Shown here piece by piece: positions 10,150 to 20,174 of a DNA stretch of 64,000 bases. The stretch spans positions 558,001-622,000 of the forward strand of contig NC_090774.1 of the NCBI RefSeq assembly GCF_001761485.1, written 5' to 3'. This stretch comes from Yarrowia lipolytica (Eukaryota; Ascomycota; Dipodascomycetes; Dipodascales). Position 1 is the stretch's first letter. Each line of letters starts with the position of its first letter. A program made the position numbers and the translations under genes. Below the pieces are notes generated by a model. The model searched no databases. It saw nothing but the letters and a program-made list of their open reading frames with translations, and was not told the origin of the DNA.

Positions 10150-11127
10150 ATGTTATCGGTATATGCTGACCAGCACCGGGAGGCGCCGTTCCCGAAAAAG
10201 GCATACAAAGCTGAGCTTCAAAAAACTACGGAAAACGCAGGACTAGGCCTACAGGTGTCCGAATTCCTGAGCGAGGCTGAGATCATCCACTCGCTCTATT
10301 ACCGGTACCGAAATGCCCACCATTGCGCCGAATGGTTCAGGCCTTTCTCGATGTTACATCGACGGGTATCCCAGGTTGCAAACTGGATTGTTGACTTGCA
10401 CAAAGCCACCAAGAAGCGTGCTCCTCGACTGATCACTGCTATCAAGATATCGATCCAGAAGATCCAGACCAGGTACCTCCAGCCTGCCTTTTGGAGCTTC
10501 TACAGCGTCCTGGCTCTAGGACAATACGTCACAGTTGGATTTGCATTGCTAGGAACCGTGGCAAGGATTGCCAGCCTTTTAGCACAAGTTCACCCGATAC
10601 CCAGGACAGTAGGAAAGGTACTCGATGCAGCTGTTAAAAAGGGAGCTGAGGTCATGTCCGATGATATCGGTGAGGTTCTAGTTAGGGTCACATCTGAGAA
10701 GCCTGCAAAATCTGACAAGATCAAGAAGATGACCAAAAGCACAGTTACTAAGACTACCACGGGAGGAAAGAAGCTGCTTAAGAACATGGACATCGACGAT
10801 ATCTTCTCGACCAAGAAGAAGACCAAGAAAAACATAGAGAAGCCTAGGGTTGTTGAAGAGAATGTTGAAGAAAGTATTATCACAAATGATGATATTGAGG
10901 ATAATTCTATGCTGACTGAGCCAGCGCCGAAGGCCAAGAAGGTCAAGGTGGCCAAGGTGGAAAACTTCTTTGAGGAATCCAAGGACAAGAAGAAGAAGAA
11001 TCCTGCTTCTCTAGACGATAGTCTGGAGCCTCCGAAGAAGAAGAAGAAGATACTGGATTCAACAGACGGCATGAAGAAAAAGAAGAAAAAGTCTAAGAAG
11101 AATGCCATCGACGATATCTTTGGCTAA
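10150..11127 (+). CDS. RNase MRP subunit RMP1-like nucleolar protein
   Basis: A 325-residue basic protein. Residues about 43-135 (EIIHSLYYRYRNAHHCAEWFR, then the helical MLHRRVSQVANWIVDL) resemble the RMP1 domain, whose mark is a helix with L-x3-Y-x-R-x-K/R-N-x-H followed by W. Rmp1 is the subunit specific to RNase MRP, which cleaves pre-rRNA at A3. The hydrophobic residues around 110-150 fit the last helices of that domain. The C-terminal half is lysine-rich and disordered and carries two IDDIF motifs (DIDDIFSTKKKTKK and AIDDIFG at the very end), as seen in DUF1764-type nucleolar proteins. The domain call rests on pattern recognition; yeast Rmp1 is shorter (201 residues), so the long tail is unusual. 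Confidence 0.65.
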   Translation: MLSVYADQHREAPFPKKAYKAELQKTTENAGLGLQVSEFLSEAEIIHSLYYRYRNAHHCAEWFRPFSMLHRRVSQVANWIVDLHKATKKRAPRLITAIKISIQKIQTRYLQPAFWSFYSVLALGQYVTVGFALLGTVARIASLLAQVHPIPRTVGKVLDAAVKKGAEVMSDDIGEVLVRVTSEKPAKSDKIKKMTKSTVTKTTTGGKKLLKNMDIDDIFSTKKKTKKNIEKPRVVEENVEESIITNDDIEDNSMLTEPAPKAKKVKVAKVENFFEESKDKKKKNPASLDDSLEPPKKKKKILDSTDGMKKKKKKSKKNAIDDIFG

Positions 11128-11318
11128 CCGCATACCCATATTTAATCATTGCATTTATTAACACTGTACACACTGCATCTGGCGTAGGTGACCCTTGAGA
11201 AGTATCAGGCTCATATTGTATTGTAACATTTTTTTTTACAAGTGTTGTGTGTATCATTGTGGTTCTCATTGTATGCACTTCATTAAATTACTGATTCATC
11301 GAACTATTTACATGGAAC

Positions 11319-12381
11319 CTACAGAGAGGTTCCCTCCAAAAAATGCTTTGCCCAGTTGGGCAGCACAAATGATGCCTCGTGGATTTCCTTGTTATAGTAT
11401 CTGACCAGACTGGACTCTTCCTCTTGAGTCCACTGTCGCTTGGGGATCTTGAGATTGGTCGGCTTCTTACTGCAGACCATCAGACCCAGCTGGCCAGAGG
11501 TGTAAGTGGGCAACAGAGCAGCGCAGTATTCCACAGATGCGAAAACACCCTTGCAGATGTCACGGAGTTGCTTGACAAACTTGAAGTTGAGCCAGACGTT
11601 CTCCGAAGACTGGGTGATAACAATACCGTCATCATTGAGGGCGGTGTGCAAAAGCTGAAAATACTCGCGCTGGAAGAACTTTTCAGCAGGGCCATCGGGG
11701 TCCGAAGAGTCAGTGATGATGACGTCGTACTTCTCATCACTCCGGGCAACTTCTCGGATGAACTCGAAACCGTCTCTGATATGAACTGTGACCTTGGTGT
11801 TATCGAAACCTACGGCCATGTTGGGGAGATACTTCTTGGAGAGCTCGATGACGCTCTCGTCAATCTCACACAAATGTGCAGCCTCCACAGACTCATGCTT
11901 AACGATTTCTCTGAGAACTCCACCATCTCCGCCTCCAATAACCAGCACTCTCTTGGGACACTCATGCGACATCATGGCTACATGGCAAATCATCTCCTGG
12001 TACGCAAACTCATCTCGCTCAGACACCTGTACCACTCCATCCAGAACCAGCACATTTCCGTACTCCGTGGATCGAAACACAAGAACATCCTGGAACTCGC
12101 TCTGCGAAACATGCAAAATTTCCTCGACCTTCAGCATCAGGCCCTGGCCTGGAAAAGAGTCGGAAACTTCAGTGAACCAAGAGTCTGTGTTAGTATTGAT
12201 CAGATGCGCAACCAGAGAGCCTACGGTGGTTTCTGACACTCATTCAGCCGTGGTACTTCACTCTGAGTCAGGTCTGATCTGTAGGCCTCATCTTGAGGCA
12301 CTTCGGTATTGCGCCCACGAACCCCCTCCAACGCAAATACTCACTCTTAATACTGGCGTGTTCTAGTTGCTTGACCGTCAT
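11319..12381 (-). CDS. SPE3: Spermidine synthase, spliced
   Basis: Two exons on the minus strand: 12381-12345 and 12184-11319. The 160-base intron has GTGAGT at 12344 and TACTAACACAG ending at 12185. The joined protein has 300 residues and starts [20 protein letters not shown]. The large open frame alone has no ATG at the right place (its first codon is GTG after a stop), so splicing is required. It transfers aminopropyl from decarboxylated SAM to putrescine. The spermidine-synthase core is intact: [38 protein letters not shown] (SAM-site glycine loop), [29 protein letters not shown] with the catalytic aspartate, and [11 protein letters not shown] at the end. It is divergent from TRM82. Confidence 0.95.
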
Positions 12382-12967
12382 GATTTCTGCGTGCAAGGAA
12401 CCGTCAGGAGTCTCAGAATGGGGATATAGAAAATAATTTAGGTCCAGAAAAGAGTGCAGTGAAGTTGCATGAAAACTCAACTGTATATCCATGAGGCATG
12501 TTCCAGGCAGGTCAACCCGCCATGTCCACCTTGTGAGAGGATAACAGAGCCTTTCTGATATTTTTGATAGAGAAAGCACTTAAGTTAGAATAATGATCCG
12601 GCAACGATCTCTTTGTACTCGCACGAACAATTTTTACATCCAGTCCTGGACACATCTTCCATACAAGATTTTTCTCTCGGCAATTTTTTGCGCCGCACTA
12701 AAAGTCAGATAGAGATGATAACAATTAGAGTTGCCACGTGACCAAAAGGGGTGATTTTTGATCCTGACAATTACTCATCTTGCTCATTAGAACCAGCCCT
12801 TGTACCATTTTTCCGTCGTCCTAACACCTGTGGCTCACTAATGTGGTGCTATTTCCAATCCCAAGTCGGATTACGTAATTCATGCAGGATGCCAAAATTT
12901 ATCTGAATCTTAATCGGAATGATTTATTCACACAACTGAGGCCCTAACGAGTGTTCAAAGTCGCCCA
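12382..12967. promoter_or_regulatory. Divergent promoter between SPE3 and TRM82
   Basis: A 586-base region between the two start codons. A CACGTGAC box lies at 12735-12740. No open frame here is convincing; the one ending at 12579 on the minus strand merely contains SPE3 exon 1. Confidence 0.5.
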
Positions 12968-14119
12968 ATGAAGCATCCTTATCACATCGTGTCTCTTTCT
13001 CCTGACGGAAAGACCATGTACGCCGCTGCTGCGCGACAGGTGGATCGAATCTGCCTCGAGACCGGCGAGTGCAAGTCCACTGTCGTTGAGGAGTCTGCCA
13101 CTCGAACAACCACCAAAACCGGAGATAAGCCTGCTGCTGCCAAACGAACCAAGTACCTGCCTACGTCTGTGTCTCATGTCAGATCTCTGCAACTTTCCAA
13201 GGGCGGAAAGTATCTGCTGGCCACCACAGACGAGACCAAGTCTCTTGTTCTGCTTGATCCCACAACCCTTGAAGTGATCAAGAAGGTGCAATACCCCAAG
13301 AGACCCAGCGCTGTCGCTACTGACAAGGAGGATCTGAACATTGTTCTTGGCGACAAGTTCGGAGACGTGTACGGAGAGTCTGTGGAGGATCTGCTCAAGG
13401 TGGAGGGAGAACTCAAAGACGAGCCTGTGCTGGGCCATGTCTCCATGCTCACAGCTCTGGAGCTGGGCTACGACTCCAAGGATCGACCTTACGTCATTTC
13501 TGCCGACCGAGACGAGCACATTCGAATCAGTCGGTTCCCCGCTTCCCACGTCATTGAGCAGTTCTGCTTTGGCCACCAGCAGTTTGTCTCCAGCCTGTTG
13601 ATCAACGATCTCGATGCCTCCATTCTCTTCTCTGCCGGTGGAGATGACGAGATCTTTGTGTGGGACTGGCTCAATGGCAAGCAGCTGCAGAAGCTGTCTC
13701 TGCGAGAGCACGTCGAGAGCTACCTTAACGAGGCCCACATTTATGTCGACAAGAAGGGCGTTGCTACCACCCACAAGGAGATCACAGTGTCTTCTCTGCA
13801 GCAGATCAAGGACACTCCTTACCTGCTCGTCAACGTCGAGAGCACCAACGCTATTATTGTGCTCAAGATTGTCGACAACAAGCTGGAGGTTGCCTCTGTC
13901 TTCGCCACTGAGGCTCATGTCATTTCTTTCAGCGTGGCTGGCAACCTCCTGGTGACCTCTGAAGTTGGCTCTGAGGGAGTCAAGGCATACACCATCACCG
14001 ACGGAGTCGTGACCAAGAGTGACAAGGAGATTCCCTTTGGCTCTTGCGAGTACGAGGACGATTCCGAGCTCATTTCTCTCTTCAGCACCAAGTCGTTGCG
14101 AAAGCGAGGAGAGTTCTAA
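12968..14119 (+). CDS. TRM82: tRNA (guanine-N7)-methyltransferase non-catalytic subunit TRM82
   Basis: A 383-residue WD40-type protein, close to family size. The N-terminus [24 protein letters not shown], a basic linker with KPAAAKRTK, and blades such as [17 protein letters not shown] and [13 protein letters not shown] mark it as Trm82/WDR4. A key block is [17 protein letters not shown]. Trm82 holds and activates the catalytic subunit Trm8, and the pair makes m7G46 in tRNA, which protects tRNAs from rapid decay. It acts in nucleus and cytosol. A long antisense open frame over the gene is a composition effect. Confidence 0.93.
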
Positions 14120-15192
14120 GTGGTTTGTTTCTTGACGGGGTTCTAACAATGGAGGGAGGTGTTACTTGCAAAGAGTAGCCAGCATATGTACAACAATGCC
14201 TCGAGGAGGTTTAAAAGTAACTATTGAATACATGATAGATTTTTATTGATTGAACAGACGTATCCTAGTGTACTTGTGACAGACCACACACTTGGAGGGC
14301 TGGCCCCATCAACTAATTTCTCCTCTATTTTTAGTTTAAGTTCACAAGGTTGGATTTTTTTTCGGGGAGTGTCTCAGGTGGCTTCAGCGCATACTGTATC
14401 GAGAGAAGAACACCCACGTCACGTTTCGTTTCGTGGTTAGGTTGCCCAGCTAAATGAAAAATAGGCCGATCATCATCCTTCCACGTGATATCTGAGCTGT
14501 GTAGGAGCTCAAGTTGACTGTTTTTTTTTTTGCTTTTGCCACCCCAGAACGAATACGAATACCTAAATACACGTGCCCTCAGCGCAAGTGGACTCACCAC
14601 ATCGTCGTGGGCTACAGTTCAAGGGCACCATCTACGGCTCTCTCCACACGTCGTTCTTTTTTCCTTAGCCTTTTTTGCAGTGCGCGTGTCCCAAACCCCA
14701 GCTCTACACACCAGCACAAACAAAGTTAAGCTCAGGGTTGTCGTTGAGGTCGCTTACTGTAGTCAGTGCTCGTATGGTTCGTTCAATTTTCGCCAAAAAT
14801 CGTTTTGCCTTTGTATCTTGGGAATAACATCAACTGTGGTTCTTCAACAGGCCTAAGGAACGAAACAAGCCGGACCAAGATCAGGTTCAAGGTGAGTACT
14901 GAGAAGGAATAGAAGGCCTAAAGGCGCAAACCGACAGGTGGCAACAGCTCCACACCGACCACGAAGGCCACGAAATCAAGGGGTCCTAAAGTTAGTCTTT
15001 GTGGCCTCGACGGTCAGCGAAAACGCGAGACCACAACGCGATCAGAACCAGGACCTAAACAACACAGGACGGGGTCACAATAGGCTTGAACAGCAAGTAC
15101 AAGCTGTGATCTCTCTATATTTGATTCTCAAACCACCCCTGACTACTTCAGCGCCTCTGTGACACAGCCCCCCTATCATCCGACTAACACAG
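14120..15192 (+). promoter_or_regulatory. HMG1 promoter and leader with a 5' intron
   Basis: This 1,073-base stretch has no supported gene. Its right end is the leader of HMG1. A GTGAGT 5' splice site at 14892 and a branch/3' splice signal GACTAACACAG ending at 15192 define a 301-base leader intron whose last base is next to the HMG1 ATG. The exon upstream (about 14830-14891) has no ATG in its last part. CACGTG boxes lie at 14482-14487 and 14570-14575. T-rich tracts occur at 14351-14358 and 14520-14532. Confidence 0.7.
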
Positions 15193-18192
15193 ATGCTACA
15201 AGCAGCTATTGGAAAGATTGTGGGATTTGCGGTCAACCGACCCATCCACACAGTTGTCCTGACGTCCATCGTGGCGTCAACCGCATACCTCGCCATCCTC
15301 GACATTGCCATCCCGGGTTTCGAGGGCACACAACCCATCTCATACTACCACCCTGCAGCAAAATCTTACGACAACCCTGCTGATTGGACCCACATTGCAG
15401 AGGCCGACATCCCTTCAGACGCCTACCGACTTGCATTTGCCCAGATCCGTGTCAGTGATGTTCAGGGCGGAGAGGCCCCCACCATCCCTGGCGCCGTGGC
15501 CGTGTCTGATCTCGACCACAGAATCGTCATGGACTACAAACAGTGGGCCCCCTGGACCGCCAGCAACGAGCAGATCGCCTCGGAGAACCACATCTGGAAG
15601 CACTCCTTCAAGGACCACGTGGCCTTCAGCTGGATCAAGTGGTTCCGATGGGCCTACCTGCGTTTGTCCACTCTCATCCAGGGGGCAGACAACTTCGACA
15701 TTGCCGTGGTCGCCCTTGGCTATCTTGCCATGCACTACACCTTCTTCAGTCTCTTCCGATCCATGCGAAAGGTTGGCTCGCACTTTTGGCTTGCCTCCAT
15801 GGCTCTGGTCTCTTCCACCTTCGCTTTCCTGCTTGCGGTGGTGGCTTCCTCTAGCCTGGGTTACCGACCTAGCATGATCACCATGTCCGAGGGCCTGCCC
15901 TTCCTCGTGGTCGCCATTGGCTTTGACCGAAAGGTCAACCTGGCTAGCGAGGTGCTCACATCCAAGAGCAGCCAGCTCGCTCCCATGGTGCAGGTGATCA
16001 CAAAGATCGCCTCCAAGGCGCTGTTTGAGTACAGCCTTGAGGTGGCCGCCCTGTTTGCTGGCGCCTATACCGGAGTTCCTCGACTGTCCCAGTTTTGCTT
16101 CTTATCTGCTTGGATCCTCATCTTCGACTACATGTTTTTGCTGACCTTCTACTCTGCTGTCCTTGCTATCAAGTTTGAGATCAATCACATTAAGCGAAAC
16201 CGAATGATCCAGGATGCTCTCAAGGAGGATGGTGTATCTGCTGCTGTTGCCGAGAAGGTAGCCGACTCTTCTCCCGACGCCAAGCTCGACCGAAAGTCCG
16301 ACGTTTCTCTTTTTGGAGCCTCTGGCGCCATTGCGGTGTTCAAGATCTTCATGGTCCTTGGGTTCCTTGGTCTCAACCTCATCAACCTGACTGCCATCCC
16401 TCACCTTGGCAAGGCGGCCGCCGCTGCCCAGTCTGTGACTCCCATCACCCTCTCCCCCGAGCTTCTCCATGCCATCCCCGCCTCTGTGCCCGTTGTTGTC
16501 ACCTTTGTGCCCAGCGTTGTGTACGAGCACTCCCAGCTCATTCTGCAGCTGGAGGACGCCCTCACTACCTTCCTGGCTGCCTGCTCCAAAACTATTGGTG
16601 ACCCCGTCATCTCCAAGTACATCTTCCTGTGCCTGATGGTCTCCACCGCCCTGAACGTCTACCTGTTTGGAGCCACCCGAGAAGTTGTGCGAACCCAGTC
16701 TGTGAAGGTGGTTGAGAAGCACGTTCCTATCGTCATTGAGAAGCCCAGCGAGAAGGAGGAGGACACCTCTTCTGAAGACTCCATTGAGCTGACTGTCGGA
16801 AAGCAGCCCAAGCCCGTGACCGAGACCCGTTCTCTGGACGACCTAGAGGCTATCATGAAGGCAGGTAAGACCAAGCTTCTGGAGGACCACGAGGTTGTCA
16901 AGCTCTCTCTCGAGGGCAAGCTTCCTTTGTATGCTCTTGAGAAGCAGCTTGGTGACAACACCCGAGCTGTTGGCATCCGACGATCTATCATCTCCCAGCA
17001 GTCTAATACCAAGACTTTAGAGACCTCAAAGCTTCCTTACCTGCACTACGACTACGACCGTGTTTTTGGAGCCTGTTGCGAGAACGTTATTGGTTACATG
17101 CCTCTCCCCGTTGGTGTTGCTGGCCCCATGAACATTGATGGCAAGAACTACCACATTCCTATGGCCACCACTGAGGGTTGTCTTGTTGCCTCAACCATGC
17201 GAGGTTGCAAGGCCATCAACGCCGGTGGCGGTGTTACCACTGTGCTTACTCAGGACGGTATGACACGAGGTCCTTGTGTTTCCTTCCCCTCTCTCAAGCG
17301 GGCTGGAGCCGCTAAGATCTGGCTTGATTCCGAGGAGGGTCTCAAGTCCATGCGAAAGGCCTTCAACTCCACCTCTCGATTTGCTCGTCTCCAGTCTCTT
17401 CACTCTACCCTTGCTGGTAACCTGCTGTTTATTCGATTCCGAACCACCACTGGTGATGCCATGGGCATGAACATGATCTCCAAGGGCGTCGAACACTCTC
17501 TGGCCGTCATGGTCAAGGAGTACGGCTTCCCTGATATGGACATTGTGTCTGTCTCGGGTAACTACTGCACTGACAAGAAGCCCGCAGCGATCAACTGGAT
17601 CGAAGGCCGAGGCAAGAGTGTTGTTGCCGAAGCCACCATCCCTGCTCACATTGTCAAGTCTGTTCTCAAAAGTGAGGTTGACGCTCTTGTTGAGCTCAAC
17701 ATCAGCAAGAATCTGATCGGTAGTGCCATGGCTGGCTCTGTGGGAGGTTTCAATGCACACGCCGCAAACCTGGTGACCGCCATCTACCTTGCCACTGGCC
17801 AGGATCCTGCTCAGAATGTCGAGTCTTCCAACTGCATCACGCTGATGAGCAACGTCGACGGTAACCTGCTCATCTCCGTTTCCATGCCTTCTATCGAGGT
17901 CGGTACCATTGGTGGAGGTACTATTTTGGAGCCCCAGGGGGCTATGCTGGAGATGCTTGGCGTGCGAGGTCCTCACATCGAGACCCCCGGTGCCAACGCC
18001 CAACAGCTTGCTCGCATCATTGCTTCTGGAGTTCTTGCAGCGGAGCTTTCGCTGTGTTCTGCTCTTGCTGCCGGCCATCTTGTGCAAAGTCATATGACCC
18101 ACAACCGGTCCCAGGCTCCTACTCCGGCCAAGCAGTCTCAGGCCGATCTGCAGCGTCTACAAAACGGTTCGAATATTTGCATACGGTCATAG
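15193..18192 (+). CDS. HMG1: 3-hydroxy-3-methylglutaryl-CoA reductase
   Basis: A 999-residue HMG-CoA reductase, the rate-limiting enzyme of the mevalonate/sterol/isoprenoid pathway, in the ER membrane. Residue 20-45 is a first membrane segment; a sterol-sensing-type group of membrane helices covers about 170-330, and two more helices lie near 385 and 480. A linker with E, S and K (about 500-540) precedes the catalytic domain (about 555-970). Catalytic residues by comparison with human HMGCR: glutamate 630 in CENVIGYMPLPVGVAGP, lysine near 795 in DKKPAAINWIEGRGK, aspartate near 870 in GQDPAQNVESSNC, histidine near 961 in GHLVQSHM. DAMGMNM (about 755) is the NADPH-binding motif. It matches the known 999-residue single HMG-CoA reductase of Y. 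lipolytica. The leader intron is described separately. Confidence 0.99.
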   Translation: MLQAAIGKIVGFAVNRPIHTVVLTSIVASTAYLAILDIAIPGFEGTQPISYYHPAAKSYDNPADWTHIAEADIPSDAYRLAFAQIRVSDVQGGEAPTIPGAVAVSDLDHRIVMDYKQWAPWTASNEQIASENHIWKHSFKDHVAFSWIKWFRWAYLRLSTLIQGADNFDIAVVALGYLAMHYTFFSLFRSMRKVGSHFWLASMALVSSTFAFLLAVVASSSLGYRPSMITMSEGLPFLVVAIGFDRKVNLASEVLTSKSSQLAPMVQVITKIASKALFEYSLEVAALFAGAYTGVPRLSQFCFLSAWILIFDYMFLLTFYSAVLAIKFEINHIKRNRMIQDALKEDGVSAAVAEKVADSSPDAKLDRKSDVSLFGASGAIAVFKIFMVLGFLGLNLINLTAIPHLGKAAAAAQSVTPITLSPELLHAIPASVPVVVTFVPSVVYEHSQLILQLEDALTTFLAACSKTIGDPVISKYIFLCLMVSTALNVYLFGATREVVRTQSVKVVEKHVPIVIEKPSEKEEDTSSEDSIELTVGKQPKPVTETRSLDDLEAIMKAGKTKLLEDHEVVKLSLEGKLPLYALEKQLGDNTRAVGIRRSIISQQSNTKTLETSKLPYLHYDYDRVFGACCENVIGYMPLPVGVAGPMNIDGKNYHIPMATTEGCLVASTMRGCKAINAGGGVTTVLTQDGMTRGPCVSFPSLKRAGAAKIWLDSEEGLKSMRKAFNSTSRFARLQSLHSTLAGNLLFIRFRTTTGDAMGMNMISKGVEHSLAVMVKEYGFPDMDIVSVSGNYCTDKKPAAINWIEGRGKSVVAEATIPAHIVKSVLKSEVDALVELNISKNLIGSAMAGSVGGFNAHAANLVTAIYLATGQDPAQNVESSNCITLMSNVDGNLLISVSMPSIEVGTIGGGTILEPQGAMLEMLGVRGPHIETPGANAQQLARIIASGVLAAELSLCSALAAGHLVQSHMTHNRSQAPTPAKQSQADLQRLQNGSNICIRS

Positions 18193-18722
18193 GTGTACAA
18201 TAGTGAAGGAAACAGAGTTAATAAATATATACAATTAGTGTACGTACATCTGGTAGAACAATGTGTTGGCATAATTAGGGACGGTATGAACTGAGTCCTG
18301 CCAACCTGATGCTAACTAATGTGTGGTTGTAATTGGACTGGGTCGATTTTCGAGAAATAAACCAATAAACGAACACGTTGTTCCTAGCCCCTTTAAAGAG
18401 ACAGTGCAAGTACTGTACATACTGTACTTAGAAGCATACTGGTATGTACTGTATGTACTGTACATGCTTCATCTGGCTGGATCAAAGACGATGATCAATA
18501 CACAGGGACCCAACGGGAATAGAAATCACATAGGTGTACAAGTATTTTATAATAACAAGTAACCAAAGAAGCTGTCTTAGTTGGTCGGTTCTAGTACTCC
18601 AGATTGGTATGTCCCCTATGTAATACTTACGTCGATTTTAATAAAGTTCATGCACACCACCATCTAACATCTCAGCCAAGTTTACTCCACACCATTATCA
18701 TTACACACGCAGCACTTCTGGT
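18193..18722. other. Intergenic region between HMG1 and CSN5
   Basis: A 530-base stretch without a gene. Around 18405-18470 it is filled with overlapping TGTACTGTAC/AGTACTGTAC strings, which recur in other gaps of this window. The last 100 bases are the promoter of the CSN5 gene. Confidence 0.45.
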
Positions 18723-19787
18723 ATGGCATCTCTAGCAACATTTCAGGTGGAGAACGACATTGTGGACGTCGACAGCACGCCCCAACAAGGATTTGATCGA
18801 GACGACCTGTACAAGTACGACGATGTTGAACAAAAGGCGATCCTTGCAGCCCATCCATGGAGAACAGATCCCTCGTACTTTCGGAACGTGCTGGTGTCTT
18901 CAATTGCATTGGTGAAGATGGCGATGCATGCTCGATCAGGTGGTGCTATTGAGGTCATGGGAATGATGACTGGAAAGATCTTGCCCAACACATTTGTTGT
19001 CATGGACTGCTATCCTCTTCCAGTGGAGGGTACAGAGACAAGGGTCAATGCCCAGCAGGAGGGTATCGAGTTCATGGTGGAGTATCTGCAGGGCCTCAAG
19101 GACGTGGGACGCCGAGAAAACATTGTCGGATGGTACCATTCGCATCCCGGCTACGGTTGTTGGCTCAGTGGTATTGACGTGGACACACAGTTTCAGAACC
19201 AGCAGTTCCAGGAACCGTTCCTGGCGGTGGTGGTGGACCCCAACCGAACCATCTCAGCTGGAAAGGTCGAGATCGGTGCTTTCCGAACCTATCCCAAGGA
19301 TTACAAGCCCCCCAAGAAGGCTACTAAACAAAACCAGGACCAGAGCGTGCCTTTATCCAAGGCCAAGGACTACGGAGCGCACTCTGAGCGATACTACGAG
19401 CTGGACGTGTCATTTTTCAAGTCCTCGCTGGATGAAAACCTGCTGCAATTACTCTGGAACAAAAACTGGGCCGCCACCTTATCTCAGTCGACTATTCAGC
19501 TAAACCACGACTACACATCCAAGCTGATGCTTGATCTGAGTGAGAAGAATGCACAGCTAGCGATCGGGCTCGGCGAGAAAACTCCCCAGTCTCAGGGTCG
19601 AGGTTTCCGAGAGGCTATGTCAAAGGCTGACAACGAGCCTCACACTAACCTGCTCAACTACAGCACAAAGGGCCAGTGGGAGGCTGTGAACCGGTCTGTA
19701 AAGGATGGAGTTCAGATCGGGTCCGACGAGCTGCAGGGTCTCATGTCTCTTGAGATCCAGAGACGGCTGTTTGGTCGAGCGAAGTAG
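18723..19787 (+). CDS. RRI1: COP9 signalosome subunit 5 (JAMM deneddylase)
   Basis: A 354-residue Csn5/Rri1. The MPN+/JAMM domain covers about residues 58-195: the upstream glutamate in GGAIEVMGMMTGK and the metal site H-S-H-P-G-Y-G-C-W-L-S-G-I-D, with the catalytic zinc ligands two histidines and the aspartate. The downstream PFLAVVVDPNRTISAGKVEIGAFRTYP is family standard. It removes Nedd8/Rub1 from cullins and so controls SCF ubiquitin ligases. All zinc ligands are present, so it should be active. The C-terminal third is helical, as in other Csn5 proteins (LNHDYTSKLMLDLSEKNA). Confidence 0.96.
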   Translation: MASLATFQVENDIVDVDSTPQQGFDRDDLYKYDDVEQKAILAAHPWRTDPSYFRNVLVSSIALVKMAMHARSGGAIEVMGMMTGKILPNTFVVMDCYPLPVEGTETRVNAQQEGIEFMVEYLQGLKDVGRRENIVGWYHSHPGYGCWLSGIDVDTQFQNQQFQEPFLAVVVDPNRTISAGKVEIGAFRTYPKDYKPPKKATKQNQDQSVPLSKAKDYGAHSERYYELDVSFFKSSLDENLLQLLWNKNWAATLSQSTIQLNHDYTSKLMLDLSEKNAQLAIGLGEKTPQSQGRGFREAMSKADNEPHTNLLNYSTKGQWEAVNRSVKDGVQIGSDELQGLMSLEIQRRLFGRAK

Positions 19788-20174
19788 GAGGTATAGCATA
19801 TTTAATTTAACGAATTCATCAATACAAGGAGGGACAGAAGTGACAGCACGACGACATACATTTTATCTTAGCAAGGAGTCACTGTAGATATTAGTCACTG
19901 TATACTACAGTATGTACAGTAGATTCTGGTTCAACTGTGGTACATGCTGGTGCAAAAATGTGATACAAATGCTCAATTACCACAACTTTTCTCACCAACT
20001 TACACGAGTTATGTCCACATACTCGTAGGTGCTACAATACAGCATCGATCGAATACAAATACTACCCAGAACACTGGAAACCGTGTTCAACTACATGAGG
20101 AGTTGATTTTATGTGGGGTTATATTATTTATAAAAAAAAAAAAAAAAAAAAAAAAACCTGACGAATCAAGACTC
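19788..20174. other. Convergent 3' region with a homopolymer tract
   Basis: A 387-base region between the CSN5 stop and the 3' end of the secreted-protein gene. It contains a run of 25 A at 20132-20156. No gene is seen. Confidence 0.5.
20132..20156. repeat. A25 homopolymer
   Basis: An uninterrupted run of 25 adenines, 18 bases beyond the stop codon of the minus-strand secreted-protein gene. On the coding strand of that gene it is T25 in the 3' untranslated part. It could be slippage or the tail of an old retroposed sequence; no element body is recognised on its left. Confidence 0.9.

Noticed and set aside
12944-14149. 401-codon open frame antisense to TRM82
   Set aside because: Same effect; the sense protein is a clear Trm82.
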